This document shows positions 1-12,324 of a stretch of DNA of 64,000 bases, piece after piece (the first letter of the stretch is position 1; every line of letters begins with the position of its first letter). This DNA comes from Diospyros lotus (taxonomy: Eukaryota; Streptophyta; Magnoliopsida; Ericales; Ebenaceae). The position numbers and the translations under genes are program-made. The stretch covers positions 26,631,310 to 26,695,309 of the forward strand of contig NC_068352.1 of assembly GCF_014633365.1 (NCBI RefSeq), written 5' to 3'. Under the pieces are notes generated by a model that was given only the letters and a program-made list of their open reading frames with translations, ran no database searches and was not told the DNA's origin.

Positions 1-1405
1 TCATGCATTATGTTTTGAAACCTATGTACCATGTTTCGAAACATTGTTAAACCATGTTTCTGTTCTTCTTTCGAAATCCTTTGAATAGGATTCAAATGTT
101 TTTCTAAGTGTGCATGCTTTATTTCAAAACATCTATGAGATTTAAGCATATGTTTCGAAACCTACATAATATGTTTCAAAATCTCTGACTCTGTCAGCTG
201 AACATTTAAAAACATCGAGATGCTTTTCCTTTTCATTTTCTTTACATCCAAAAGCTTCTCAAAAGTTTCTTTTTTTTTTTTTTTATTTAATCTCTATGCT
301 CTAAGATTTCAAATTTAAATTTGAAAGTGAAGAACAAAAAAAAAATCATAGTGAGCATAAGACCTTGTCTCCTACTCATGTTGTCTCTTAGTGCAAGTCC
401 AATTGTAAAAGTTGGATGTTTCGAAACATGTGTTGTATGTTTCGAAACCATAGTGTAAAATTGTGTTATTTCAAAACCAATAAGCTATGTTTCGAAACAT
501 TCTTTTATATCTTGTCTCTAACGGCTATAAAACAGTCAAACGTCTATAAATAGCAGGTGCTTGAAGACAAGAGAAGCATATATCAGAATATACACACTCA
601 AGATACAAGCAACACAAATACACAAGTGGTGAACACAAGATTTTGATTGAGCTTTCAAAGAAGATCAGCATACATCGTGGTTTGTAAAGGAAAGGCAAGT
701 CGAAGACAAGAAGTATAATATCTTTCAACTCTCCTCACCTTAAGATAAGAGGTTTGTACAACAATTGGTAAGGCATTTCATTGCTATAAATTCATCAGGC
801 TATAAAGATAATTTTTTTTATCTTATTGATTGTTGTAAGGTTTGAATTGAGCCACAAAACTCATTGTGTACAAGGTTTTAGGGTGAACCGTGGTCAAACT
901 CTTATTGTTGATCACTAGTGAAAGTGATTGGGTTTGAAAATCCTTCAAGTGGAAAGACTTGAAGGTAGTGGACTAAGCGGGATGTCGAACCACTATAAAT
1001 CTCGTGTGCATCAAATTTATTGGTTTGCTTGATTACTTCTTATTGCTCAGACTTTCAAAAAAATTGTTTTCAAAAGCTAAAACAAATTTTCTTTGAAGCA
1101 TAGGTATTCATAAACCTATCTTTAATCTCAAGTATCTTTGGCAAACTCCTTTTTAAAGAAATTATCTTTACCAAAGTCATTTATTTGAAATCCTAAGCTA
1201 AAAGTTTCGAAACACCCCAAATCAGAAAAGTATATTTTGAAACATATATAGTAGGTTTCGAAACCTACTTAACAGAAATGTTTATTTTGAAACATACTCC
1301 CCTATATTTTGAAACATAGTTCTCTTCCATAAATTAGTGTTTAATTTATCAAAAAATTTATACGAATTCTAATTCACCCCTCCTCTTGGAATATATTTGC
1401 TATCA
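1..1405 (+). mobile_element. Copia-type LTR, forward, inserted in another Copia element
   Basis: This has the layout of a long terminal repeat read on the plus strand. A TATA box sits near 545, a transcribed region follows, and the C-rich stretch aattcacccctcctcttgg (1371-1389), common near the 3' end of plant Copia LTRs, is followed by a terminal CA at 1404-1405. Directly after it the minus-strand integrase frame of another Copia element resumes, so the LTR interrupts that gene. Its 5' end is outside the window, so I cannot tell a solo LTR from the 3' LTR of a longer element. It carries many copies of an ATGTTTCGAAACAT-like motif on both sides of the TATA box. Confidence 0.7.
523..553 (+). 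promoter_or_regulatory. LTR core promoter (TATA boxes)
   Basis: Two TATA-like boxes occur: ctataaaac near 525 and ctataaatag at 544-553. The second lies about 30 bases before the probable transcript start. No long open frame follows, which fits an LTR promoter rather than a host gene promoter. Confidence 0.5.
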
Positions 1406-2784
1406 TTTGGAACTAACATTATAAATTCTTACTTCTGCTGGACAACCCCAAACATGTAAATGCCTTAACCTAAGTTTCCTTCCTGTCCACAGTTCAAAAG
1501 GAGTTTTTGGAACTACTTTACTAGGAATCTTATTTAGCAAATACATGGCAGTCTTTAAAGCATACATCCACAAAGAGATGCGTAAAGACGAATTAGATAA
1601 CATACACCTAACCATTTCCATCAAAGTACGATTACGCCTTTCAGCTACACCATTCTGTTCTGGTGTGCCCGGCATAGTGTATTGAGCACGTATGTCATGT
1701 CTTTCAAGAATTTAGCAAATGGACCAGGGTGTTGTCCAGTCTCATCATACTTGCCAAAATATTCACCACCCCTATCAGATCTAATGACTTTCACCTTTTT
1801 GTCTAATTGTCTTTCAACTTCATTAATTAAAATCTCTAAGGCATTTACAACTTAAGACTTTTCATGCAACAAATAAACATAACTATAATGTGAAAAATCA
1901 TGAATAGAGGTGATGAATAATTTTTCTCCACCAAAAGATAAAACATCAAAAGGCCCACATATATCAATATGTATAATCTCAAGAAATTGTGTGCTCCTTG
2001 TGGCTCATTTCTTAACGTGTTTGGTTTGTTTTCCCTTAATACAATCCACACACACTCCAAGATTAGTAAAATCCAAAGTCGGAAGGATTTCATTCTTTAC
2101 TAATCTTTGTATGCTTTCTTTGGATATATGACCCAAACGTTTATTCCACAAGTTAGCAGAACATTCATTCACTAAACCACGTTAGTACCAATGTTATTAT
2201 GCAAGGTTATGAAAGTCTCAGCAAAAAGATTATCAAGCTTTAACTTATATTAGCCATCACAAAGAAAACCAGATCCAATAATACGATCATGTTTAAGCAA
2301 ACTAAAACATCCATTCTCGATAGTAAATTTGTATCCAACAACATCAAGTTTTGATAATGAAACTAAATTTCAAGAAATGAAAGGTACATAAAAAGTTTGA
2401 AACAAGCGATAAGTTTTGATGGATTCAACAAGAGCTTTGACTCGATTGTCCATGAAGACAAATTTTTCATTTGGATTTATGGTTAGGGTTGTAAGGAATC
2501 CCTGCATTGTATTGATAACATGAGTGGTACAACCAGAATCAATCCACCAAGTATTATAAGAAACTTCTACCAAATTAGATTCAAAACATACAAAAGCATT
2601 ACGCTTACCTTTACTTTCGAACCATGCCTTACGTTTTGGACAGTCTTTCTGATAGTGCCCAGGCTTGTGATAGAAATGGCACATATCTTTCTTGTGGATT
2701 TGGGCAGAAGACTCATTTATCTTTATTGGTCCATCTTTAATGCCCTTTCCAAATTTCTTTTTATATTTTTTTCTCAATTCCTTG
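1406..2784 (-). pseudogene. Copia 1 gag end, protease and integrase fragment
   Basis: The frame at 2777-2370 shows a CCHC zinc knuckle (CHFYHKPGHYQKDC) followed by an aspartic-protease site in WWIDSGCTTH. The frame at 1675-1403 is the C-terminal integrase core, including [14 protein letters not shown] with the glutamate expected of the Copia DDE motif, and ends at VWGCPAEVR where the forward LTR cuts in. Between them (1680-2370) the pre-integrase region and first half of integrase remain recognisable but are split over frames by stops and indels. This is a non-functional gag-pol remnant. Confidence 0.8.
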
Positions 2785-4095
2785 TGTAACTCCCCTCTTT
2801 TCCCAAGCGTTAAATAACCTAGGAAATTTCAGGGATATATTTTCTTTTCAATATAAAATTAATATAAATCATTATCTAATAATCTCGTTCTACCTTCTCA
2901 GCATACCAAAACAAGAATCAATAAGATAAGACATATAATCATCACAAATGCGGAAGCTAGATCGAAACCTAATATAGGACATAATCAAATTCACTTTAAT
3001 CATAACACAAGAATCTATACCATCATATTTTCAAATACTTAAATACATGGAGACTCGTTTCTAAAAATAACAACTAAGCACCAATGATACAATCAAACGA
3101 TACCTCAACATAACCAATAAATATTTTAAACAATATTACATGATCGATTTCTCAAAACATTAATCATAATACGCACATTCTTACATTTAACAAGATAGCT
3201 CGTCAATGGATTATAAATCTCTCAACATGACTAAAACATAACCGAATCTTCCTAAAGAAGCCAAATACTGAAACAACCTGCCAAACTCACTAGACACATC
3301 ACTCCGTCCTGCTACATCTTAACTACTCCCTTACCTAAGATGCAAATCTCAACTGGAACGTTTGAGTGTTCCAGAGGCATAACCCAATTAGAAGATGAAT
3401 CTTCTAGCGATGGTTTAAAAACAAATACATGAATGCATGATGCAAATACATGAACAAACATTTGCCCTAGTGTAACTTCCCTGACCCTTTTGCCCAGTAC
3501 AAAACCCACAGTAGTAATCCCGACCTGCTTTCGAGATACTCCCGAATGTTGTTCCATCATTACCCTTGGGGAATTACGGCTACACTATCAGGGCGACATC
3601 CCATCCTGACACAGGTATCGATATGTCAATAATATCATGCCATGTAAAAATCATGGCATTCCATGCAATAGTATATGAACAATTATGACAAAATGATCAT
3701 AACTTTCATAAATATCATGCATAATTTAAGAAAAACATAACACATATAAGTTTTGGGATAAAGTCACTCACCTGAACTTAGCCTCACAGGCTTTCTCTAT
3801 ATGCAAGCCTTGACCTCGAAACGTGTGCCATGATAATTTTCTTGCCAAAATCTCCAAAATATAAATAAAACATGATTTCCTATTTTTTCCATAATTTTTC
3901 AGAATTTTTCTCCATTTTCTTTCTATTTTTCTGATTTTCTTTTTCTTTCCCCCCTTTTTCTTTTTTCTTTTCTTCTTCTTTTTCTTCTTATTTTTCTTCT
4001 TCTTTGCCTCTGTACACAGCCATTGTGCCCATATGCTGTCTCCGGCCATCGCGCCTACCTAGGCTCCACCGGCTGCCGCTGTTGGCCGCTACCAC

Positions 4096-6746
4096 CACAC
4101 TCTCCCAAGGAGTTAGGTAACGTAAGATTCTGGGGATATTTTTTTCAGTCAACAGAAACTCAACACAAAATCGTTCCCCGAAGATCCCGTTACACATTCT
4201 CAGTATATCAACTATGAACCATCAATAAACTAAGACATGTACATCATATCAAATGCAGAAGCTAGATCGAAACCTCAATAAATCATAATCGAACCCACTT
4301 TATTCATAATATAAAGTTGAACCAACATTTACATGATGTTCTCAAATAAACAACGTAATTGAAATGACATAATATAAAACATCCACTAATCGACGTCACT
4401 CCTCGGCAATCCCTTTTCCCTTCACACCACTGCCTTCACCTGGAATGTTTGAATATTCTAGGGACATAGTCCATATTAGATGATGAATCATCTAAATGAG
4501 AGTTCAAAAATATATTTTTCATGAATGAATGCAAGACATGAAATAAACCAATACACCCGATAAGCCCTAGCTCAAGAGAATCCCAAGCGTTTAACTCTAC
4601 CACGAGAAAAGAGCAATCTCTCTAAAAGTTATGCCACCATTCCGACACATCGACACGACGTGATTCTAGTTTAAGAGAGGCAAGCCAACGCATCTTTCCA
4701 ACATCTCGGGAACAATCGTTACCAACTCCCAGCCTCGGAGGGTCACATCAACGCAGGAACCCAGCTCACCACATTTACATTGGAGATTACGTTCCCACTC
4801 TAAGAATCTAGGAACCACCACACAATCCCAACTCCTAAATTTCACATGGACCACCTAGTCATCCTAGTGCAACTTCCTTGACCAAAAGGCCTGGGAGGGA
4901 AACCAAGGCAGTTATCCCGGCATACTCATCAGCACAAGATACCCCTATTATTCCGTCACGCCCTTGGAGAATTATGGCTACACTATCCAGACAACATCCT
5001 AGGCTGACATCCCACATGAACAACACAATATAGACTGCCTAGTCATGCTAGTGCAACTTCCCTGACCAAACAGCCTGGCACGGAAACCAATGCGGTTATC
5101 CCAACATGTACACCAGCATAAGATACCCCTATTATTCTGTCACACCCTTGCAGAATTATGGCTACACTATCCAGACAACATCCTAGGCTGACATTCCATA
5201 TGAATAACAAAACACAAGATAATGCCATATTTCACAAATCAGTGCATCATATAAACAACATTTTATAAAATGCAATGCACAAGTTCAAAACATTTAGGGA
5301 CGAACCTCTCTCATAAACCAACCGTCATCGATTACCGTTTGCATGCAACAAAAACCATTTGCATGAACAAGTCAAGTTTAATAGTGAACAACTCATCTCG
5401 AATGTATCCGAAATACCTCGATCCATGTGCATGACCTCGTTTTGCGTGCTAAATCACAAACACTTGTATTTATACTCAACCTCGAGCCACGACACTTCCT
5501 AAACACCATATTTAATTAATGAAGCATTAAAATCCATTTTTCTAAATTTTTCCATAATTTTCTCTATTTTCTCCCAATTTTCACCTCGATAATTCCAAAA
5601 TAATTATCTCTTCAAATATTTTTCCAAATTTTCCAGCATAATAAATCTTAAAAGAAATCAAGAAAAATACTGGAAGAAGAAATACTAAAAATGCCCTTGT
5701 CACACGCCTAGCGCGTGGGTACGAGTGGAGTGTGGCGCATGTAGCCACGCGCCACATTCTTCCCCAATTTTTCAGCTGCCGCTGCCGACTACGATGGAAG
5801 ATCTGATTGCACTCCCTTAAACTCCTCAGCAAGTCCATCTCAATGACACCAATCTCAGTCCCAAAAGACATCGGAAAGACCACCGAAAGTCGAGTTGCAG
5901 GTCAGCCCTAGGTGTCTACCTCGAGTCTCTGGCCACTGCTCGAACAACTTCCAAACCGACGCCAAACGCTCCCAAATGCTCCAGAAACGAAGCTCTCACA
6001 CTAAGGAGAAAAATCCCTCTATCCGTTACCTTTGATTTGTCCTCAAACTCAATGAATTTGATGCCAAAATCTTGAAGTTTTCAACTCATATTTATACCTA
6101 AGAACCGGTCAGATCTCGGCTAATCAACGGTTATGGCTTGGTCCCCAAGCCTCCTATCGTCGTATACAACTTCCCACAAGCCACCCTCGGTTGTCCCATC
6201 TCTAGAATCGGCCTCTACGTGTGGTGGATTTGAGGTGGCCGAAATCTCTGTGAGTTCACACTGCAACTTTTGTTTAATTGCACTTTCCAAAGCACCCCTG
6301 ATCTTTCCAATACCACCATTAAGGCCCACAAGTCTTATACTCTTCATTTCATCTTTGAAATTTTTGAAAAATTATCCTTCTGACCTCCCTTGGACAAAAT
6401 TAAAAAATTGCACTTAGGCCCGGCTGGTCGATTTGACCTTAAATCCATTAGTTTCAACCCGAAATCGCTCAAGGGTTGTTTCATGTACAAAATCTAAGTT
6501 CTCAAGACACTCCGTTGACTTTTTGGATGTTCCCTACGTAGATTCGATTTTCTCAGCCTGGTCGACAGTTGTACCGAAAACTGTTCCCGATCCAACTTCT
6601 TTTGATGCCTAAAATCATAACTCGTATTACTTGTCAATTTGGTCACTTAAAACTGCGATAGTGTTATAGCCTCATTTCTTAAAAAATTCCATTTATGCCC
6701 TTTATAAAATATCATTTATATCCTCAAGAATTTCCCTGGTATTACA
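4096..6746. mobile_element. Second LTR of the same family nested in the 2785-7554 LTR
   Basis: Landmarks of the LTR at 2785 recur in the same order from about 4096: the start region, a gcagaagctagatcgaaacc block (4254 versus 2950), the aacttcc-tgacc block and the T-rich block. The copy ends GGTATTACA at 6746, after which the outer LTR resumes. The 5' border is uncertain, because the expected TGTAAC is degraded between 4091 and 4118 and no clear target duplication can be read. The duplicated internal blocks point to a nested insertion rather than one very long LTR. Confidence 0.55.
4854..5223. repeat. Tandem duplication, 185-bp period, inside the LTR
   Basis: Two copies (4854-5038 and 5039-5223) each begin cctagtcat and contain gtgcaacttcc, then cctattattc and ggctacactatccagacaac. 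A third, more diverged single copy sits in the outer LTR at about 3465-3610, so the duplication arose in the nested copy. Confidence 0.85.
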
Positions 6747-7554
6747 ACCGACACGTCCCTCGTTGCTGCTGCTTCAGGGCCCATGGTCGCCACAACCGCA
6801 CCAACACGCGGCCACTGCCGCCTTGCGCTGCAACCGGCCGCCTCTAACCATCTCATTTTCCCTTTTTCTCTCTCTGTTTCTCGATCTCTCGGCCATGTGC
6901 TCAACCCAAGCTCTCTCTCAACCTCCATTTCCAGATCCAGTTTTTGAAGAAAAATGTTCGGGCAGCAGTCACGAGCATATATATGTGTGTGTGTAAATTA
7001 CACATTTACCCTTACCAATTCTTCTTAATTGCACTTAATAATTTTGATAATTGCACTAAAAACTTTGATAATTTCTCTTGGACCCTCTATGGCCTTAAAA
7101 TAATTACCCTCAAGCCACACAATATCTTGATTTATCAAAATTAATAACTGGCATTTACTCGATAAAGATCGATTTTGTCCCTACACCCTCACAGGACCCT
7201 TGTTTCGTCCCGAAACTATTTCAGGGTTGATCTTTACAAAAAATCGAAGCCCCCTCAAGATTTCATTGACTTTCCCATAAATCCCCTATGACAATTCGAT
7301 TTTTCAGTATGAATCATAGCTATATTTTAGCTTACCGAAAATCGTTTATTATCCAATTTCTTTTGATATCATAAATCATGACTCGAAATTCTAATCAATG
7401 CCGTATTAATTTTCTTAGATATCTTGACTCCAGGGCACTCCCTGTCGTTGATTCGGTCAATTTTTTGAACTATTTAGATACCAATCTTCCCCAAAATTTT
7501 ATTTTTCTAATAAAATACTTATTCTCAAATAACCCAAATTTCTTGGGTATTACA

Positions 7555-8212
7555 CCTTGATTACTCACGAGATGAACGAAATGAGTTCCTTGATTCTTGA
7601 GCCTTGTCTCTTCTTGCACAAGCATGCTGTGTAGTTCATTCACATTCCATTTGTCCTTTAACGTATTATAGTTCATATGGAATTGACCATACTCAGGAGT
7701 TGATAATAAATTGTACTAGGAAGTTCTCATCCACAGTCATTCCCAGAGTCTTAAGTGTTGCTGCAATATTAGTCATTTCAATGACATGTTCATGCATAGT
7801 ACGAGAACCATCCAACTTCATGGTGGTTAAAGTACTCATTAGTGTCCCAGCATGTGACTTATCAGCAATTTGAATATTCTTCCACAAACTTCATTAATTC
7901 CTTAGCATTCTCAATTTTTGGAATAGTAGACTTGATATGTTTAGCCAAAGTCATTCGCATAAAAATCATACTTAACCTGTTAGATCTTTCCCAAACTTTA
8001 TGAAAAGACCTTTCTTTATCACTGCTCGCATCAGTGAGATCAGCAGGTTTCTCAACTTGAAGTGCCAAGTTGATCAAGTCCAAAACACCTAAGTTGAACT
8101 GGACTTGTTCACACCAGTTAGAGAAATTGAGCCCATTGAATAGTGGAACAGATGATGCATGCAAATGTAGAGAAACAAGAATAGATATTGAAAAATACAA
8201 ATGCTCGTACAT
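7555..8212 (-). pseudogene. Copia 1 gag (capsid) remnant
   Basis: Three consecutive minus-strand frames (8212-7862, 7887-7693, 7676-7557) together give a Copia gag N-terminal region: an SVPLFNGLNFSNWCEQVQF segment, then KLDGSRTMHEHVIEMTNIA and a VNELHSMLVQEETRLK segment. Frame changes near 7880 and 7690 break it. The gag C-terminus with its zinc knuckle continues at 2784 beyond the inserted LTR. It would encode the particle coat of the retrotransposon; this copy cannot be translated as one protein. Confidence 0.75.
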
Positions 8213-9253
8213 TAATGCCTTGGGTTTTAATTAATTTTAAAATCAGATTTAGATCACATGACAATAAACGTACGTCAAAATTCTCCTTTGAGCAATGTAA
8301 TGATGTACAACTATAATAAACATGATGATGCTAATTTAGACTTCTCATAATTGGTAATTAATATACTCCAATCAGATATATCTGTCATGTTTAGATATAC
8401 AAAATATATCGAATCAAGTATTTAAATTGACCACGATTATGTTCTACATTAATAAAATTGGCCGATCAACCTTTGGGCGATCCTTAACAATTTTATAATC
8501 TACGAATATCAATTTACTCGTGATTACAATAACGTCATCTTCATTTATTAGCATCCATTCATCACAGGTAATTGACAATCAACTTATGTGATTTAATGTT
8601 CACAACTTTAAAGTTTGGCCACTTTGGTGACTAACAAACTACAATTATTGGACTTGATCCACATAATATAACACCTTTCATATCAGAATATTAATCAGAA
8701 TATTCTCATAATTAATGTAAATCATCAAATATACTATCACATAAAATGCATAATCACATATCACATGAATACAATGAAGATACGCATATATTCTATGCCA
8801 ACAGTCATCACTGTTTTGAAAAGCGTCATTATTATATTCTATCAACACACTGCAGATAACATATAAGCTACGTATTCACAATATGGGAGATCATATACAG
8901 CAAATCAATGCATATCCAATTAACTCATGTAATCACACTTCACTGTTCTTCATTGGTTGTTGTTGCATATGGACATGTCTTGATCCATATTTGATCCATA
9001 TACATATACATGCCATGAAAGTTTGAAAGTAATTCATTAAACCAGTAAGTTTACTCATTACGAAACTTGAATTTATTTTAACAATATAGCAGAAACAAAT
9101 TTTCAGCAGACTGACAACATACATCAGAAATAAATTTTACAGCAACATACATCCATATTTGATCCATACAGCGGAAATCAATTTTACTTTAAATCTTTAT
9201 AATAAATCATAAGAAATAATCAATGATTGGAAAATCATAAGTTTCTTAACCTT
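8213..9253 (-). other. Copia 1 untranslated leader between primer-binding site and gag
   Basis: About 1 kb of AT-rich sequence with no coding frame lies between the primer-binding site and the first gag methionine. Its length is large for a Copia leader. I see no clear insertion boundary inside it. Confidence 0.45.
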
Positions 9254-9265
9254 GCTCTGATACGT
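9254..9265 (-). other. tRNA primer-binding site of Copia 1
   Basis: Read on the minus strand the sequence is acgtatcagagc. It matches TATCAGAGC of the usual initiator-Met tRNA primer site, with the leading TGG altered. It sits immediately inside the LTR, as expected. Confidence 0.7.
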
Positions 9266-9719
9266 AAGCATTCAATTATTCTGTGCAGTTTCTTCATTCA
9301 TAGAAACTCTAATATCAGAATTTTAAAACTTATATAATTTTCACATACACATTATTAATCAAGATTACATATCTTGATCCATGATGGTTAATTGAGAAGA
9401 TGAAAATCTGCAAAGGAATAGAATCAAAGTAAACCAGAAATCTGTTCTCTCTCTTTACCTTTTTCTGTTATTGAATATTTTTTTTATGGATGGAACACAC
9501 ATTTATAGGTAGGGTGAGACAGTTCCTGTAGGCCAAAAAACTGCCCACTGTCCAACATAGTAGGCAGTTAAAAAACCACCCAATTCTCAAATTAACCAAT
9601 GATGAGATTTTAGCCCACTAACCACTTTAATTTATTTATTAATAATATTATGTGGGCCACAGTAATAAATCTTACATCTTTCTGATATTCTAGAATATAC
9701 TCGATGCAAAACTTCAACA
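9266..9719 (-). mobile_element. 5' LTR of Copia 1
   Basis: The LTR lies upstream of the primer-binding site on the minus strand. Its outer end reads TGTTGAAGTTTTGCATCG inward from 9719, starting with the canonical TG, and a TATA box (ctataaatg) reads near 9508 on the minus strand. The outer boundary is confirmed because 9720 onward matches the gene D flank (34222 onward) while 9719 does not. The inner terminal CA is degraded. Confidence 0.65.
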
Positions 9720-10080
9720 GGAGGATCAAGAAAAAACTTACTGGTAAGACCACATACTATTATAAGGTCACGTCGTTCAGCCTCAAGAATACTGGGCAAC
9801 CTATCGGCTCCTTGTTAGCAAGCTCTTCCAAAATTAGTTCGATAACATGGAGGCATATCTTGAAGATATGCTTGTCAAGAGCCACTTGGCCAAGCAGCAT
9901 GTCCACGACCTTGAGAATTGCTTCACTATCTTAAGGAAATGCACATGACGCTAAACTCGACCAAATGTGCTTTTGGTGTGATAGTAGGTAAATTCCTTGG
10001 GTCATCACCCATCGTGGAGGTATTGAGATCAATCATGAATAGATCCGGGTCATCATGGGTATGGCATTGTTGAGGGGAAT
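9720..10080 (+). pseudogene. Ty3/gypsy reverse-transcriptase fragment, copy 1
   Basis: Plus-strand frames give TYYYKVTSFSLKNT and EAYLEDMLVKSHLAKQHVH, matching the reverse-transcriptase core of Ty3-type elements (usual forms YKVMPFGLKNAGATYQ and YVDDMLVKS). The catalytic YVDD has become YLED. A following stretch encodes the usual LGF-type connection. Stops and a frame change make it non-functional. The same fragment is present at 34222-34600. Confidence 0.7.
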
Positions 10081-11150
10081 AAATAATTAACCTTTTCAAT
10101 CAACCCTAAGGTACCACATGGATTAAAGTGAGCAAGAAAAATGGACCGCTAGATGGAAAACATATGTGCAGGGAAACCAATCGAAAGGCATAATCACCAC
10201 CTAGAGTATCTCTGAACTCATCACGTGGCAAACACAACTGTCTTTGCAATTAATAAATTATAACATGGCTCGACAGGAATGACCTAAACGCTTGAGCCCA
10301 TGCTTGGTCACATCTAAGAGGAGAAGCCTAGAAAATCATGCATTGGCTATGCCTGAGAGAACTATAAAAACCCTTATCTCTCTTACGGCGAATATGCATT
10401 AATTAAGTCAATTTACTTGTAAATTTGCGCATTTTCTTTAACTGAGAATTAATTAAATTAATTGTCAAAAAGTACATTGAAAAAAGAAAATGGCCTCGAA
10501 ATTTAAAAAAAAAAATCATTTCATTTTGACGTGGGTCTCACTATATAGCAACATCATATTTCAAATAATAATATTATTAACCAAAAGTTTAATGATTTGA
10601 CAAAATAACTTTTACTAATGTATTTCTAAGTTAATGCAATAATGCTTGAAAATATACAAAGTTTAACGGTCTTTAATCTTGAATTGTTGGGTTTATATTT
10701 CGGTAATTGACACATTGTGCGTGTCTGCGTGTTTTTAAATTAAAGTCAATTCAAGGTTTAGAGAGGAAAAGAGAAAACTCCACGTGCTGGACATGTACAG
10801 ATGTGGGTTTGGACTAATGTCCACTTACACATTATATATGCTTTCCAAATTCCAACGTGTGAAATTTATTTTTCTGTTAAGAAATTATTATTGCAAATAT
10901 GGAATTATATTTGTGCCCTCGTCAATTTTAGATAGCTTGGATGTCGAACTAAAATACCTTCCACTTGCAGTTTCATGCAAGTTCAGACTAGACCACTGGG
11001 TTGCACTTATATTATGCGATATATCACATTACCATTGGAAACCTAATAAGGGAGTGAACTAATGAACTTCGAAGTTGAGATTTTGGATTCACAAACACTA
11101 TTATTCATCATTAAGATACGCTTGCTTTCCATAGCCTTTTTTGATTAATG

Positions 11151-12015
11151 TCAAGTGTTAACAAAGGGGTAGATCTCATATCTGAAGTTGCAGCTGCCGC
11201 CAACCACTCTCCCTCCTTCTTTCCCATCACAGCAATCTAAAAGTTCACTCATGGCACCATCAAGGCACTTCTTACAGTCACTGCTAGAAAGATCTCGGGT
11301 GCATTGCACCAGTCCATACAGTTTCCTTGATCCCTCAAGCTCCAGCTCCCCAGTGCCATACAAAACTGGATTCACATAAGCTTTATTTTCTAACTGGCTT
11401 AGCAAATACTTCGTTTTTTTGTTGAAACTGTCCGGATCTTCCACTTCTTTGGTGTTGAACATGTAGAACTTGTTCTTGTTGTCGATCTCCCCGAAGAACT
11501 CCTCGTTCGAGTACTTGTAGAGGCAGTTATCGTACTTTTCAGGAAAAAAAAAAAAAACACATAACATAATCAAGAGCTAAACTCAAGATTCTGAAGGAAG
11601 ATAAACCCGATTCCGATTTGATCTGATTCTAATCTTGACAGTATATACACACACGCACACGCGCACACACACACCATATGATGGCTGCTTTGTTGGTGGG
11701 GCAGCGGTCTCGGATCTTTCTGCTTGCCTCGACGACACAGGCTTTGCAGGCTGAGCTCAAGGTGTCGCCCCGGCACAGGGCTAGGCCGTTGGCTCGGGTT
11801 TGGCCCTGGCCGACTGAGCCAACTCCGAAGCCGGTTGGGGGAACCTGGGCTTGGAGGAGGTCCGCCAGGTCATTCAAGTTGGATTCATAAGTGGGGCTTG
11901 TGGAGTTTTTACCAAAGCAAAAATGGAAGAGAGGGCCTGCAGAAATAACACAAGTAGTGGGGAAGAAGAGCAAGAAGGGAATGATCAAGAATGGGTTTGG
12001 TGAGAAATAGTGCAT
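11151..12015 (-). pseudogene. DUF26 (Gnk2-type) cysteine-rich secretory protein gene A, splice acceptor lost
   Basis: Exon 1 is 12015-11675 and exon 2 is 11535-11151, about 241 codons if spliced as in gene D. Exon 1 encodes a hydrophobic signal peptide (residues about 1-26) and the first Gnk2 domain with CRGDTLSSACKAC. Exon 2 carries the second domain with CTRDLSSSDCKKC and ends VGGSCNFRYEIYPF. Proteins of this family (plant CRRSPs, ginkbilobin relatives) are secreted to the apoplast; some bind mannose and inhibit fungi. The donor ATATG|GTGTG is good, but the acceptor reads gaaaa|g where gene D has gaaag|g and genes B and C have acag|g. The nearest AG is one base downstream and would shift the frame. 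I therefore call it a probable pseudogene; a rescue splice site is possible. Confidence 0.75.
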
Positions 12016-12097
12016 ATTTGGATGGAAGAATGGAATATGGGTGTCTGTATTATGACGGTTAGTTCTTACATTTTGCGCATTTCAAAGCAACTCAAGC

Positions 12098-12324
12098 TCC
12101 TTAATATAGAGGGAAATAAAATATGTAACCAATCCGATACAGATGGCGATGCTTCTATTACTATCGAATCGTAGTTTGTTGTAATATAGGAAGACAAAAT
12201 TACTTTGGCTGAATGTGGCAAAGTTTTGCAATTTCCAGATACTTAATTTCAATTAACTAGTGGTGAATCTTCTCAAACTTCTTATTGTAATTTGCCCACT
12301 TCAAATGAATCTCATTGCAGTGGA
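12098..12324 (-). promoter_or_regulatory. Gene A promoter region
   Basis: A TATA-like sequence (tctatattaa on the minus strand, 12101-12110) lies about 90 bases upstream of the ATG. It is weaker than the ctatatatatt of gene D. Further up, 12291-12324 holds a block beginning cccacttcaaatgaatctc that is conserved before genes C and D. Confidence 0.5.

Larger units (their letters stand above)
2785..7554. mobile_element. Ty3-type long LTR inserted in Copia 1 gag, with a second LTR nested inside
   Basis: The insertion starts TGTAACTCCCC and ends GGGTATTACA, an imperfect inverted terminal motif typical of Tekay/Del-type chromovirus LTRs. It is flanked by the 5-bp duplication CCTTG (2780-2784 and 7555-7559). 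Removing it rejoins the gag frame around the zinc-knuckle linker. No gag or pol frame is present, so it is a solo LTR rather than a full element. It shares long stretches with the solo LTR at 31063-32428, for example cgataaagatc near 7160 and 32032. A C-rich, CCGCTGC-type patch at 4020-4100 and 6760-6850 is seen in all copies. Confidence 0.8.
1..9719 (-). mobile_element. Copia retrotransposon 1, broken by nested LTRs
   Basis: Reading the minus strand from 9719 downwards gives an LTR (9719-9266), a primer-binding site complementary to initiator-Met tRNA (9265-9254), a leader, gag (8212-7555), then after an LTR insertion the gag zinc knuckle, protease and integrase (2784-1406). A second inserted LTR (1-1405) stops the frame inside integrase. 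Reverse transcriptase, RNase H and the 3' LTR would lie left of the window. Several stops and frameshifts show the copy is dead. At 9720 the outer edge abuts sequence shared with the gene D flank, which fixes the boundary. Confidence 0.8.

Noticed and set aside
3768..4049. Lysine-rich open frame
   Set aside because: It is the antisense reading of a T-rich tract inside a Ty3 LTR; the tract recurs in other LTR copies without the frame.
10784..11062. 92-codon plus-strand frame beside gene A
   Set aside because: Copy 2 of the duplication does not keep it, and it has no recognisable domain.
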